DNA of 64,000 nt from NCBI GenBank assembly GCA_964291365.2, contig OZ220020.1, positions 1,116,001 through 1,180,000 of the forward strand. The letters are read 5' to 3'. Every line of letters begins with the position of its first letter. Position 1 is the first letter of the stretch. This document shows, piece after piece, positions 17,748 to 26,881 of the stretch. This stretch comes from JBDWFY01 sp964291365 (lineage in GTDB: Bacteria; Pseudomonadota; Alphaproteobacteria; Rhizobiales; Stappiaceae). A model generated the notes under the pieces. That model saw nothing but the letters and a program-made list of their open reading frames with translations, ran no database searches and had not been told where the DNA came from. A program made the translations under genes and the position numbers.

Positions 17748-19301
17748 ATGTTTGATAATTTGCAAGATCGGCTTGGGACTATCTTTGATAAGATTACCAA
17801 GCGAGGTACATTACGAGATACAGACATCAATGAAGCAATGTCTGAAGTGCGGCGCGCGCTAATTGAAGCGGACGTAGCTGTGCATGTTGTTCGCTCATTT
17901 ACTGACAAAATTCGTGCTAAAGCCCTTGGTGCAGAAGTAGTAAAATCGGTAACTCCTGGGCAAATGGTAGTAAAGATAGTTCATGATCATTTGGTCGAAA
18001 TGCTTGGAACTGATGCTAAACCGATTGATTTACAGGCTGTTGCTCCCGTTCCTATCATGATGGTTGGTTTGCAAGGCTCAGGAAAAACTACCACGACTGC
18101 AAAAATCGCACTTCGACTCACTAAGCGTGAAAACAAAAAAGTATTAATGGCTTCACTTGATACGAACCGACCGGCTGCACAAGAGCAACTCAAAGTTCTA
18201 GGTGATCAAAACACTATAGATACGTTACCGATTATCGCTAATCAATCAGTGAAAGAAATTGCAACGCGAACCATGAATGCCGCCAGAGTAGGTGGATACG
18301 ATGTTATCATGCTGGATACTGCAGGTCGAACTCATATTGATGAGCCGTTAATGCAGGAAATGGAAGAGATTAAAAACATTTCACAACCACATGAAATACT
18401 TTTGGTTGTTGATTCGCTTACTGGGCAAGATGCGGTAAATTTGGCAAGAAGCTTTAATGAGCGGGTTGGAATTTCGGGTACAGTGTTAACGCGCATGGAT
18501 GGTGATGGTCGAGGTGGCGCGGCACTTTCTATGAATGCAGTTACTGGTAAGCCAGTAAAATTATTAGGTACAGGAGAAAAAATTGACGCTTTAGAAGATT
18601 TTCATCCAGAGCGAATTGCTAGCCGAATTTTGGGTATGGGAGATATTGTTGCGCTGGTAGAAGAAGCTAGTGAGAAAATTGATCAAGAAAAAGCACAAAA
18701 AGTTGCTGAACGAATGGAGAAGGGTCAATTCACATTAGAAGATTACGCGGTTCAAATTAAACAAGTAGCCGATATGGGCGGACTTAAGAACATTTTAGGT
18801 TTGGTTCCTGGTTTTGGCAAAGTCAAAAAACAACTTAGTTCATTAGATATTGATGAAAAGGTATTTAATCAACAATTAGCGATGATTTCATCAATGACTC
18901 CATATGAACGAAATAATCCTAGAATGATAAATGGAAAGCGAAAAATTCGAATTGCTAATGGATCAGGTACTCAAGTACATGATGTAAACAAGTTGTTGCA
19001 AATGACTCGCAAAACTCATGGAGTAATTAAACAGTTTAGTGGTAGCAAAGGTGGATTATATGGTAATGTTGCAAAAATGATGGGGATGAACAATCTTGAA
19101 GGAATGCCTGAAGAAGCGTTAACGTCAGGACAGGAGATGCCTGCATTACCTCCTGGTGGGATGCCAAATTTACCAGGTGGATTGCCAGGTGGGATGCCGG
19201 GAAATTTATCATCGCTTATTTCTGGGATGCCAGGCGGCGGTGGAGTCATTAATTCAAAGATGTCGCACGGTCCAGGAAAACGGAAAAAGAAGAGACGATG
19301 A
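17748..19301 (+). CDS. ffh: Signal recognition particle protein Ffh
   Basis: 517 residues. SRP54 GTPase that binds 4.5S RNA and signal sequences of membrane proteins. N domain MFDNLQDRLGTIFDKI, G domain with GLQGSGKTTT, LDTNRPAAQEQL, DTAGRTHID and TRMDGDGRGG, then the methionine-rich M domain. The C-terminal tail is long and Gly/Pro/Met-rich (repeats like PGGMPNLPGGLPGGMPG) and ends in a basic KRKKKRR. The next gene starts inside its stop codon. Confidence 0.97.
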   Translation: MFDNLQDRLGTIFDKITKRGTLRDTDINEAMSEVRRALIEADVAVHVVRSFTDKIRAKALGAEVVKSVTPGQMVVKIVHDHLVEMLGTDAKPIDLQAVAPVPIMMVGLQGSGKTTTTAKIALRLTKRENKKVLMASLDTNRPAAQEQLKVLGDQNTIDTLPIIANQSVKEIATRTMNAARVGGYDVIMLDTAGRTHIDEPLMQEMEEIKNISQPHEILLVVDSLTGQDAVNLARSFNERVGISGTVLTRMDGDGRGGAALSMNAVTGKPVKLLGTGEKIDALEDFHPERIASRILGMGDIVALVEEASEKIDQEKAQKVAERMEKGQFTLEDYAVQIKQVADMGGLKNILGLVPGFGKVKKQLSSLDIDEKVFNQQLAMISSMTPYERNNPRMINGKRKIRIANGSGTQVHDVNKLLQMTRKTHGVIKQFSGSKGGLYGNVAKMMGMNNLEGMPEEALTSGQEMPALPPGGMPNLPGGLPGGMPGNLSSLISGMPGGGGVINSKMSHGPGKRKKKRR

Positions 19302-19606
19302 GTTTGGTTAAAAACAATATCAACGAAAATGTTGAAGAATTACTTGGTAATTTGCGAAAGGGTGTTGATAATTGCGACGCGGCTTTGATTTATATTCTTG
19401 CCGAAAGATTTCGTTGCACAAAAGAAATTGGTGTGCTAAAAGCAACGCACAATTTACCTTCAGCAGATTTAACCCGTGAAAAACACCAAATTGAACGGTT
19501 GCGTAAATTAGCAACGGATGCAAATTTGGATCCAGAATTTGCTGAAAAATTCTTGAATTTTACCATAAAAGAAGTATTAAAACATCATGAGGAAATTCGC
19601 GAGTAA
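19298..19606 (+). CDS. Chorismate mutase (AroQ type)
   Basis: 102 residues, all-helical AroQ domain: Arg-containing RFRCTKEIGVLKA, then LPSADLTREKHQIERLRKLA and FAEKFLNFTIKEVLKHHEEI. Converts chorismate to prephenate for Phe/Tyr synthesis. The start overlaps the ffh stop by 4 bases (ATGA), so the two are translationally coupled; ffh - chorismate mutase - rpsP is a common order in Alphaproteobacteria. Confidence 0.9.
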   Translation: MSLVKNNINENVEELLGNLRKGVDNCDAALIYILAERFRCTKEIGVLKATHNLPSADLTREKHQIERLRKLATDANLDPEFAEKFLNFTIKEVLKHHEEIRE

Positions 19607-19642
19607 GTGAATTCTACTTCTTAAAACAGGAGATTTATTCTT

Positions 19643-20143
19643 ATGGCATTAAAAATACGTCTTGCCAGAGGCGGAACGAAAAAACGTCCATATTATCGTA
19701 TTGTTGTAGCTGATATAAGAGCACCACGCGATGGACGATTTATTGAAAAAGTTGGAACCTACAATCCACTATTACCCAAAGAGTCGGAAGATCGGGTTAT
19801 ACTCAAAGTAGATCGAATTAAATATTGGCTTAGTTGTGGTGCTAAACCATCTGATAGAGTTCATCGGTTTCTAGATTCTGCTGAAATATTAAAGCGTGAA
19901 CCGCGTAAAAATCCTCAAAAAGCGATGCCGCGAGGTGAGGCCAAGGAAGTTAAAGACGCAGAACCAATTGCAGCGGATGTTGGTAAAAAAGGAGCAGAGG
20001 TGACTGAAAACAAAGAAGGGGAAATCGAATCCACTAAAACTAAAGAACCAGAAGTCAAAGAAGTGGTAAAAGAGACCAAAGCGACGGAAGCTAAGGAGCC
20101 AGAAGCTGAAGAAGAATCAAAAGCGGCTGAAGCTAAAAAATAA
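19643..20143 (+). CDS. rpsP: 30S ribosomal protein S16 with long acidic tail
   Basis: 166 residues. The first 80 are canonical S16: MALKIRLARGGTKKRPYYRIVVADIRAPRDGRFIEKVGTYNP (residues 1-42) and the KWLSCGA-type segment. The rest is a low-complexity Lys/Glu/Ala tail (TKEPEVKEVVKETKATEAKE and similar), about as long as the core. Such tails exist in some Alphaproteobacteria but this one is long; rplS in the same cluster has a similar one. A ribosome binding site AGGAGA lies 9 bases before the ATG. Confidence 0.96.
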   Translation: MALKIRLARGGTKKRPYYRIVVADIRAPRDGRFIEKVGTYNPLLPKESEDRVILKVDRIKYWLSCGAKPSDRVHRFLDSAEILKREPRKNPQKAMPRGEAKEVKDAEPIAADVGKKGAEVTENKEGEIESTKTKEPEVKEVVKETKATEAKEPEAEEESKAAEAKK

Positions 20144-20168
20144 TCAGACAATTATAGCAGAAAAATTC

Positions 20169-20216
20169 AATTCTATTCTGATTTTTTGTTTGCGATCATC
20201 TAATCAGAATAGAATT
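20169..20216. terminator. 15-bp inverted repeat between rpsP and rimM
   Basis: AATTCTATTCTGATT and its perfect reverse complement AATCAGAATAGAATT, separated by 18 bases; the right arm runs into TT. AT-rich but long stem with weak T tract, located 25 bases after rpsP and 17 before rimM. It could act as partial terminator or as an RNA-stability element that lowers rimM-trmD expression relative to rpsP. Confidence 0.55.
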
Positions 20217-20232
20217 TTGCTGGTATGAGGTT

Positions 20233-20757
20233 ATGGCAGAACAGTTGAGGGATCTCATTTTACTAGCAAAAATCGGAACTCCTGTAGGGATAAGAGGTGA
20301 AGTAAGGATTAAATCATTTTGTGAAGATAACGAATCGCTAAAAATATACGGTGCTTTGTGTGACCAAACAGGAAAAAATTGGTACAAAATTACTTCAATT
20401 AGATCTCAAAAATCACAAATTGTTGTTCAAATCAATAACATTAGAGATCGAACTCAAGCAGAAGCTCTGAAAGGAACAGAATTATTTATTCCTCGTGATC
20501 GATTGGCCAAATTAGAGGATGAAGATGAATTTTATGAAATTGATCTCGTTGGATTAATGGTTCAGGATACTAGTGGTGAAAATATAGGAACAGTAACCGC
20601 GGTACCAGATTTTGGTGCTGGTAGTTTATTAGAGATACAACCTGAAAAAGGTGAATCATTTTACTTACCATTTAGCAAAGATTGGGTTCCTATTGTTGAC
20701 ACCAAAGCTAAGTGTATCATTATTGATCCACCAAAAGATTATTTACTTTTGAATTGA
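20233..20757 (+). CDS. rimM: Ribosome maturation factor RimM
   Basis: 174 residues. Assists maturation of the 30S head by binding S19. N-terminal barrel begins LILLAKIGTPVGIRGEVRIKSF, matching the family, and the C-terminal PRC-barrel has EFYEIDLVGLMVQD and GAGSLLEIQPEKG...LPFSKDWVPIVD. It sits in its conserved place between rpsP and trmD. Confidence 0.95.
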   Translation: MAEQLRDLILLAKIGTPVGIRGEVRIKSFCEDNESLKIYGALCDQTGKNWYKITSIRSQKSQIVVQINNIRDRTQAEALKGTELFIPRDRLAKLEDEDEFYEIDLVGLMVQDTSGENIGTVTAVPDFGAGSLLEIQPEKGESFYLPFSKDWVPIVDTKAKCIIIDPPKDYLLLN

Positions 20758-20824
20758 ATTGTTAATTGCAATGTTATGGAATATTGTGTTGATTCCAACT
20801 TAATCAGAAAATGGACTGGTAATA

Positions 20825-21535
20825 ATGGCCTTCAAAGTAACTGTACTGACGATTTTTCCAGATATGTTTCCTGGATATTTGGGTAAAAGTTTAGTGGGAA
20901 AGGGTCTTGAACAGAATCTTTGGTCATTAGAAGTTTGTAATATTAGGGATTTTGGTATAGGGGTGCATAAGTCAGTTGATGATTCACCATTTGGTGGTGG
21001 ACCAGGGATGGTTATGCGGCCAGATGTACTTGCTGAAGCAATTGATTCGGTAATTTCAATTGAAGACCGGCGACCAAAGCTCATTATGAGCCCGCGTGGC
21101 CGGCAGTTTAAGCAGGAAGAGGCACATCAATTAGCAGTTGGTGATGGTATTGTAATTATTTGTGGTCGCTTTGAAGGAATTGACCAACGAATTATTGAAT
21201 CACGTCAACTTAAAGAAGTGTCAATTGGTGATTATGTTTTATCTGGTGGGGAGGTCGCAACCTACGTTATTTTAGATACAATTATTCGGTTAATTCCTGG
21301 TGTGTTAGGGAATCCAAACTCAATTGTAAGCGAAAGCTTTGAAAGTGGGTTACTTGAACATTCGCAATATACCAAACCACAGATATGGGAAGATAGTACA
21401 GTTCCGGAGGTTCTAACCTCAGGAAATCATGCTAAAATAAAGGAGTGGCAACTAAATAATTCGTTAGAATTAACAAAAGCAAGACGACCAGATTTGTGGT
21501 TAAATTATGAAAAAAAGGTTGATAAAAGTAATTGA
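20825..21535 (+). CDS. trmD: tRNA (guanine-37-N1) methyltransferase TrmD
   Basis: 236 residues. SAM-dependent methylation of G37 in tRNAs, a trefoil-knot (SPOUT) enzyme. Hallmarks: FPDMFPGYLGKSLVGKG, DDSPFGGGPGMVMRPDVL, the knot segment VIICGRFEGIDQR and IGDYVLSGGEVA, then VPEVLTSGNHAKIKEW. Start ATG follows the rimM stop by about 67 bases. Standard rimM-trmD-rplS context. Confidence 0.97.
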   Translation: MAFKVTVLTIFPDMFPGYLGKSLVGKGLEQNLWSLEVCNIRDFGIGVHKSVDDSPFGGGPGMVMRPDVLAEAIDSVISIEDRRPKLIMSPRGRQFKQEEAHQLAVGDGIVIICGRFEGIDQRIIESRQLKEVSIGDYVLSGGEVATYVILDTIIRLIPGVLGNPNSIVSESFESGLLEHSQYTKPQIWEDSTVPEVLTSGNHAKIKEWQLNNSLELTKARRPDLWLNYEKKVDKSN

Positions 21536-21683
21536 CAAAATAGTTGAAAGTAATTATTAGGGTTATCGGAAAATATATTTCCAAATAATATTGTGCTTTT
21601 TAAATCAATTGTCGATTTAATTGTTGGTTATTTAACCAAGTGATTAAATATTGACCAAACTCAAAAAAAGGAAAAGAGTAACA

Positions 21684-22343
21684 ATGAATGTAATTCAGCA
21701 AATTGATACTGAACATATGGCCGAGATTAATGCGAAGCGTAGTTTACCGGAATTTTCACCGGGAGATACTATTCGCGTAAATGTTCGAGTATCTGAAGGC
21801 GCACGTACAAGAATTCAAGCCTATGAAGGAGTATGTATCGCGCGGTCAGGAGGAGGAATTAGAGAGAGTTTTACGGTACGTAAGATTTCTTATGGAGAAG
21901 GAGTTGAACGCGTGTTTCCTTTTTATTCTCCTGTTATTGAAGATGTAGAAGTGATTCGCCGTGGTAAAGTTCGTCGTGCAAAATTGTATTATTTGCGTGA
22001 CCGGCGCGGAAAAGCAGCCCGTATTCCTGAAGCCACAAATGTTCGGGCAAAGCGACTTAATGAAGAGCAAAAAGGTGAGGCAGCGAAAACTTTGAAGGGT
22101 AAAGGTAAGGCAAAAAAACCTAGTGAATCTGATCAAACTGTCAATGAAATTGAAGTTATTGAAAATGAATCAGCTGAAGTTTCTACTCAAGAACAAGCAG
22201 TACCTGAAGTAGTTGAAAATGAAATAACGGAAGTAGTAGCAAACTCTGAAACAGAGACGAGTAATGCAGAAGCAGAAAGTTCAGATGCAAAAGCTACGCA
22301 AGCTGACGATGAAGCTAATAAGGACGAAAGTAAAGAAAAATAA
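21684..22343 (+). CDS. rplS: 50S ribosomal protein L19 with long acidic tail
   Basis: 219 residues from the ATG at 21684 (MNVIQQIDTEHM), preceded by AAGGAAAAGAG; an earlier in-frame start would add 11 basic residues. The first 120 residues are L19 (FSPGDTIRVNVRVSEGARTRIQ, GVCIARSGGGIRESFTVRKI, VIRRGKVRRAKLYYLRDRRG). The last 90 or so are acidic low complexity (EVIENESAEVSTQEQAVPEV, SSDAKATQADDEANKDESKE), almost doubling the usual length. Confidence 0.95.
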   Translation: MNVIQQIDTEHMAEINAKRSLPEFSPGDTIRVNVRVSEGARTRIQAYEGVCIARSGGGIRESFTVRKISYGEGVERVFPFYSPVIEDVEVIRRGKVRRAKLYYLRDRRGKAARIPEATNVRAKRLNEEQKGEAAKTLKGKGKAKKPSESDQTVNEIEVIENESAEVSTQEQAVPEVVENEITEVVANSETETSNAEAESSDAKATQADDEANKDESKEK

Positions 22344-22364
22344 TTAGCTATTTAGAGGATTGAG

Positions 22365-23786
22365 ATGTCAGAACCACGAACATTATATGACAAGATTTGG
22401 GATGATCATGTAGTTGACATCCAAGAAGATGGAACCGCGTTAATATATATTGATCGCCATTTGGTTCATGAGGTTACAAGTCCTCAGGCATTTGAGGGCT
22501 TGCGCTTAGCGAATCGGGGGGTACGTGCACCAAGTAAGACATTGGCTGTTGTAGATCATAATGTCCCAACCACTGACCGTTCACAAGGAATTGATGATCC
22601 AGAGTCTGCACTCCAAGTAGAAACTCTAGCAAAAAACGCTAATGAGTTTGGTATTGAATATTATTCTGAAACTGATTTTCGTCAAGGAATTGTTCACATT
22701 GTAGGTCCTGAACAGGGATTTACTTTACCAGGTATGACAATTGTTTGCGGTGATAGTCACACATCAACGCATGGTGCATTTGGTGCATTAGCTCATGGTA
22801 TAGGAACATCTGAAGTTGAACATGTCTTGGCAACGCAGACGCTTATTCAGAATAAAGCAAAAAATATGTTGATTGAGGTTGAAGGAAAAATTCCTGATTG
22901 TGTAACTGCAAAAGATATAATACTTGCAATAATTGGTGAAATCGGGACTGCTGGTGGCACTGGACATGTAATGGAATATGCAGGGGAAGCGATTCGATCA
23001 TTATCAATGGAAGGTCGCATGACAGTATGTAATATGTCGATAGAAGGTGGAGCACGTGCTGGTATTATTGCACCAGATGAAAAAACATATGAGTATATCG
23101 TCGATCGACCCAAGACTCCTAAAGGTGAAATGTTTGACCTAGCCAAGACTTATTGGCAAACTTTACATTCAGACGAAGATGCGGAGTTTGATACAGTGGT
23201 AAAATTAGACGCTGCGAATTTACCACCGGTCGTCAGCTGGGGGTCTTCACCAGAAGATGTTGTATCTGTACAGGGGTCTGTACCGAATCCTGATGAAATT
23301 GATGATGAAAATCAACGCGCATCAAAATGGCGTGCGCTAGACTATATGGATTTGAAACCTGGAACTAAAATAACAGATATTACAATTGATCGGGTGTTTA
23401 TTGGTTCGTGTACTAATGGTCGAATAGAAGATTTGCGAGCGGCAGCGAAATCAATTCGTGATGGTAAAGTTGCTAGTTCAGTGAATGCAATGGTTGTACC
23501 AGGTTCTGGTTTAGTTAAGGAACAGGCTGAACAGGAGGGACTAGATAAAATTTTTGTTAATGCTGGATTTGAATGGCGTGAACCAGGTTGTTCGATGTGT
23601 CTTGCAATGAATGCTGACAAATTAAAACCTGGCGAACGTTGTGCTTCAACGTCCAATCGAAATTTTGAAGGTCGACAAGGTTTTAAAGGTCGAACGCACC
23701 TTGTTTCACCGGCAATGGCCGCAGCGGCAGCAATCGCTGGTCATTTTGTTGATATTCGTGAATGGAATAATCAACCTTTAAACTGA
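22365..23786 (+). CDS. leuC: 3-isopropylmalate dehydratase large subunit
   Basis: 473 residues. With LeuD it isomerises isopropylmalate in leucine synthesis, using a 4Fe-4S cluster. Motifs: MSEPRTLYDKIWDDHVV, VDHNVPTTDRS, CGDSHTSTHGAFGALAHGIG, VFIGSCTNGRIEDLRAAA and EPGCSMCLAMN (cluster cysteines), TSNRNFEGRQG. It starts 22 bases after rplS with AGAGG ribosome binding site. The expected leuD is absent downstream and nothing resembling it is in the window. Confidence 0.97.
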   Translation: MSEPRTLYDKIWDDHVVDIQEDGTALIYIDRHLVHEVTSPQAFEGLRLANRGVRAPSKTLAVVDHNVPTTDRSQGIDDPESALQVETLAKNANEFGIEYYSETDFRQGIVHIVGPEQGFTLPGMTIVCGDSHTSTHGAFGALAHGIGTSEVEHVLATQTLIQNKAKNMLIEVEGKIPDCVTAKDIILAIIGEIGTAGGTGHVMEYAGEAIRSLSMEGRMTVCNMSIEGGARAGIIAPDEKTYEYIVDRPKTPKGEMFDLAKTYWQTLHSDEDAEFDTVVKLDAANLPPVVSWGSSPEDVVSVQGSVPNPDEIDDENQRASKWRALDYMDLKPGTKITDITIDRVFIGSCTNGRIEDLRAAAKSIRDGKVASSVNAMVVPGSGLVKEQAEQEGLDKIFVNAGFEWREPGCSMCLAMNADKLKPGERCASTSNRNFEGRQGFKGRTHLVSPAMAAAAAIAGHFVDIREWNNQPLN

Positions 23787-24687
23787 GATTTTATTGTAAG
23801 TAGTATTGTGACATAATTTCAATATTATCCTTTGTTATTTCGACTAATTTAAACTGCAATTTATGTAATTTCTAAATTCGCTACTCGCAAAGTTTAGTTT
23901 ATAAGAAATAAGAAGCTATTTCTTTCAATTTTTTAAAAATTAGTCCCTTGAATTTATCATCTCAGGTGCCAATTTAAATTTATGACTTGAGTATGGTCAT
24001 ATAACTTAAACTAAAAAATGGAGAAATTTTTAATCATAAATTTAAAATGGGTTATCAGTCCTAATTTGGTTTTGTTTTGATTAAGTTAGGATTTGTTGAA
24101 CCTTGGTTCTTATTTTTAATATTTTCGGGGTTGATGTTTTTGATAGTTGTTGAGTTTTTTACTTTGCAATTTGAATTGAACATCAACCCTTTTTACTATG
24201 AAACCTAGTTGGTAAATGAAATTCTATTGCATAATGTGGTGAACATTTTGAATTATTAATTTTAAACTATCGGCATGCCAACAATTATTACATGAAAAAT
24301 TATTCTATGCTTGAATTTGTAGACTAACCTTATGATTTTTTAGAAGTTTAATTTGAAAACATAAGTTGAATTCTTCTTAAAAAATATTGAGCTATACTAA
24401 AAAATAGTAGCTAATTATTAATTACAAAAAAGTTTAATTAACCTTTTAAAATCAGGCAATTAAACGATAAACTAGGATTTTGAATCAACGAAATCATGTA
24501 AATTTAGTGAAATTCTGAAATATTCAATCTTGAAATCAGTGATAAGTGATATATATAGTAGATAAAATTGAACGGTCTAAGGTGGAAACAGTTGCTTTAT
24601 TTGGAATTTTTTATCTTTTTTGGTTTGAAGTCTAGCACTGGCTACGTTAGATTGAGTTAGATCATAATCTTGATTCAGGAGACAATA
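23787..24687. other. About 900 bases without an intact gene after leuC
   Basis: Very AT-rich, where leuD-leuB would be expected. A short frame near 24070-24210 (IKLGFVEPWFLFLIFSGLMF, then LIVVEFFTLQFELN) looks like a membrane-segment remnant with a stop just upstream (TAA at 24061), but it is too short to assign. An inverted-repeat terminator candidate overlaps it. Confidence 0.4.
24128..24194 (+). terminator. Inverted repeat followed by T tract, downstream of leuC
   Basis: Perfect 11-bp stem GGGTTGATGTT (24128-24138) / AACATCAACCC (24179-24189) with a 40-base loop, followed by TTTTT. The stem and T tract look like a rho-independent terminator but the loop is unusually long. Confidence 0.5.
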
Positions 24688-25245
24688 GTGTCTATTGCAG
24701 TTGCACAAAATACTCATCCTGCACTAGTATTGAATGCAGATTTTAGACCACTTAGCTACTATCCATTGTCGTTGTGGTCATGGCAAGACTCTATCAAAGC
24801 GGTATTTTTGGATCGTGTCAATATTGTTTCTGAGTATGATGCGGTTGTCAGGAGCCCTTCAATAAATTTTAAGATTCCAAGTGTTGTCTCATTGAAATCT
24901 TATATCAAACCAAATAAATACCCCGCATTTACGCGTTTTAACGTGTTTTTAAGGGATCAATTTAAGTGTTTGTATTGTGGTTCTAAAGAAGATTTGACTT
25001 TTGACCATTTGGTTCCGCGTTCTAAGGGTGGTCGGACTACTTGGGAAAATGTGGTATCTGCTTGTGCACCTTGTAATTTGAAAAAATCAAACAAGTCGTG
25101 GCAACAGTTGGATATGAAGCCGTTTCAAATGCCATTTCGACCAACAGTATATGATTTGCATAAGTTAGGAAAATTATTCCCACCAGACTATTTGCATGAA
25201 AGTTGGGATGATTATTTGTACTGGGATGTTGAGCTTGAACCATAA
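24688..25245 (+). CDS. HNH endonuclease-domain protein
   Basis: 185 residues from the GTG at 24688, chosen because AGGAGA lies 7 bases upstream. The N-terminal half (HPALVLNADFRPLSYYPLSL) and the C-terminal HNH core FKCLYCGSKEDLTFDHLVPR...WENVVSACAPCNLKKSNK, with two CxxC zinc pairs, match a conserved alphaproteobacterial HNH family that is usually chromosomal and single copy. Probably nuclease-like, but the cellular role is not known. Isolated in gene-poor DNA on both sides. Confidence 0.88.
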   Translation: MSIAVAQNTHPALVLNADFRPLSYYPLSLWSWQDSIKAVFLDRVNIVSEYDAVVRSPSINFKIPSVVSLKSYIKPNKYPAFTRFNVFLRDQFKCLYCGSKEDLTFDHLVPRSKGGRTTWENVVSACAPCNLKKSNKSWQQLDMKPFQMPFRPTVYDLHKLGKLFPPDYLHESWDDYLYWDVELEP

Positions 25246-25597
25246 TTATGAGTCTGAATAACGGACTGAAAATTTCAGGTGAATGACAAGTCGTTAGTAA
25301 TTGATCTAGTTCACTATTCAGTTGAATTTGGATAAATTGATTAGTGGAAGAAGATAGTTATTGTTAATTTATTAAGTGTTGAGGGATGTTGCAAAATTCA
25401 TTTGACAGTCTTTAATTTGATATATGGATGAGTTATTCCCATTTAATAATGGTGAATTTACGTTATTTTGATTAAATGTTTATGGAAACATGAGGATATT
25501 ATTACCTAAATTTGCTTTAAAATTGATTAAAGCAAACACCATTAGTAACTTTAAATTATTGTAAATGAAGTTAAATTCTATTTTTTGATAAAATATG
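25246..25597. other. Gene-free stretch before the regulator promoter
   Basis: About 350 bases of AT-rich sequence with no frame, hairpin or repeat that I can support. It may hold operator sites for the AraC-type regulator downstream. Confidence 0.3.
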
Positions 25598-25626
25598 TTG
25601 ACAAATCCATATAAACTTATTAAAAT
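25598..25626 (+). promoter_or_regulatory. Sigma-70-like promoter of the AraC-family gene
   Basis: TTGACA (25598-25603), a 17-base spacer and TAAAAT (25621-25626), ending 44 bases before the regulator start codon. A consensus -35 with ideal spacing is unusual among the other intergenic regions here. Confidence 0.65.
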
Positions 25627-25670
25627 CGGTTAAATTGGGTTAATTTAAGATATGCAGGAAATCAAATCCT

Positions 25671-26702
25671 ATGAGTGACGTACAACCATCATCAAAAGTT
25701 CTATCAGCAGCGACACAAGGTGCAGCAGTTACATTTAAAAAGAACAATATAGACCCTGAAACGATTTTTCGAAGAGTGGGGCTTGATATGGATTCTATTC
25801 AAAACCCAATTTCAGAGATTTCTCTTCGTCAATACTGTGAGTTATTTCAATGTGCTGCAAGTCAATCCGGTAATGAGAATATTGGTTTACAATTTGGTAG
25901 TTCATTTCTTCCTAAACATTTAGGAATGCTTGGGTTTGCCGCGATAAGCTCACCAACTTTGGGTTCAGCGTTGAATAATATGATACGTTATTTTCCTGCA
26001 CATCAAGAACAAACAAATTTTTCTGTTTTTCAAGAAGATGAATTATTATGGTTAAGTTATAAAATTCTTGATGACCGAATAATTGACCGAAATCAGGATG
26101 CTGAACTTTCATTATGCATGTTTACAAATATTTTTCGGGAAGCTTTAGGTTCAAAATGGTCACCATTAGAAATTAGATTTGAACACCAAAGTATTGGAGA
26201 TTCAAATGAACATGAGAAAGTTTTTGGAGCACCTATTTTGTTTGGTCGTCGAACTAATGCAATTGCATTTCGAAAAGAGGAATTAGGTGCAATAATGCCG
26301 GACCAAAATCCGTTTTTGTTTACAATGGTAGAAGCTTTTTTAAAAAATCGGATGAATTCGAGTCACAATTTTACCGAATTTGCAGATTTGGTGCGAAATG
26401 AAATTAAATTAAGATTAGGGACTAAAGTTCCATCTTTGGAGAGTATGGCTGACGTTTTAGGTATTTCAACCAATTCTTTTCAAAAAAAATTAAAAGATCA
26501 CGGGTTAAATTTTGTAGATTTAGTTCGCGCTACAAGAAAAGAGCTTGCAATTCATTATTTGTGTGATAATGACATACCTTTAACTGAAATAGCATATTGT
26601 TTAGGGTATTCAGAAATTTCTGCATTCTCTCGAGCATTTAAAAATTGGACTGGAATAAGTCCTTTGAGATATCGACAATTTAGTACTGAATTAGTCATAT
26701 AA
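25671..26702 (+). CDS. AraC-family transcriptional regulator (probable regulator of the microcompartment operon)
   Basis: 343 residues. The N-terminal 220 residues resemble the Arabinose_bd-type sensor domain of OruR/ArgR-like regulators (QYCELFQCAASQSGNENIGL, LGMLGFAAISSPTLGSAL, FREALGSKWSPLEIRFEH). The C terminus is a double helix-turn-helix: SLESMADVLGISTNSFQKKL and IPLTEIAYCLGYSEISAFSRAFKNWTGISPLRYR. It lies 180 bases upstream of, and parallel to, the transporter and microcompartment genes, so it is the likely activator responding to the amine substrate or a pathway intermediate; this is inference from position. Confidence 0.9.
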   Translation: MSDVQPSSKVLSAATQGAAVTFKKNNIDPETIFRRVGLDMDSIQNPISEISLRQYCELFQCAASQSGNENIGLQFGSSFLPKHLGMLGFAAISSPTLGSALNNMIRYFPAHQEQTNFSVFQEDELLWLSYKILDDRIIDRNQDAELSLCMFTNIFREALGSKWSPLEIRFEHQSIGDSNEHEKVFGAPILFGRRTNAIAFRKEELGAIMPDQNPFLFTMVEAFLKNRMNSSHNFTEFADLVRNEIKLRLGTKVPSLESMADVLGISTNSFQKKLKDHGLNFVDLVRATRKELAIHYLCDNDIPLTEIAYCLGYSEISAFSRAFKNWTGISPLRYRQFSTELVI

Positions 26703-26881
26703 TTTGCAACTAAGTATTAAAAGATCAAATTGTTATTGCAGACTCTTTTAAGAAATTGTCGGCGGGATAGATTTTGTAAGTTGTCAAATTTTTTAGCTCT
26801 CTTGTCAAGTTTTAAGAAAAGAAATACAAATAAAATTTTTTTAAAATCGCCTCAAATCAACATCCAAAAAAGGAGAGAAAA

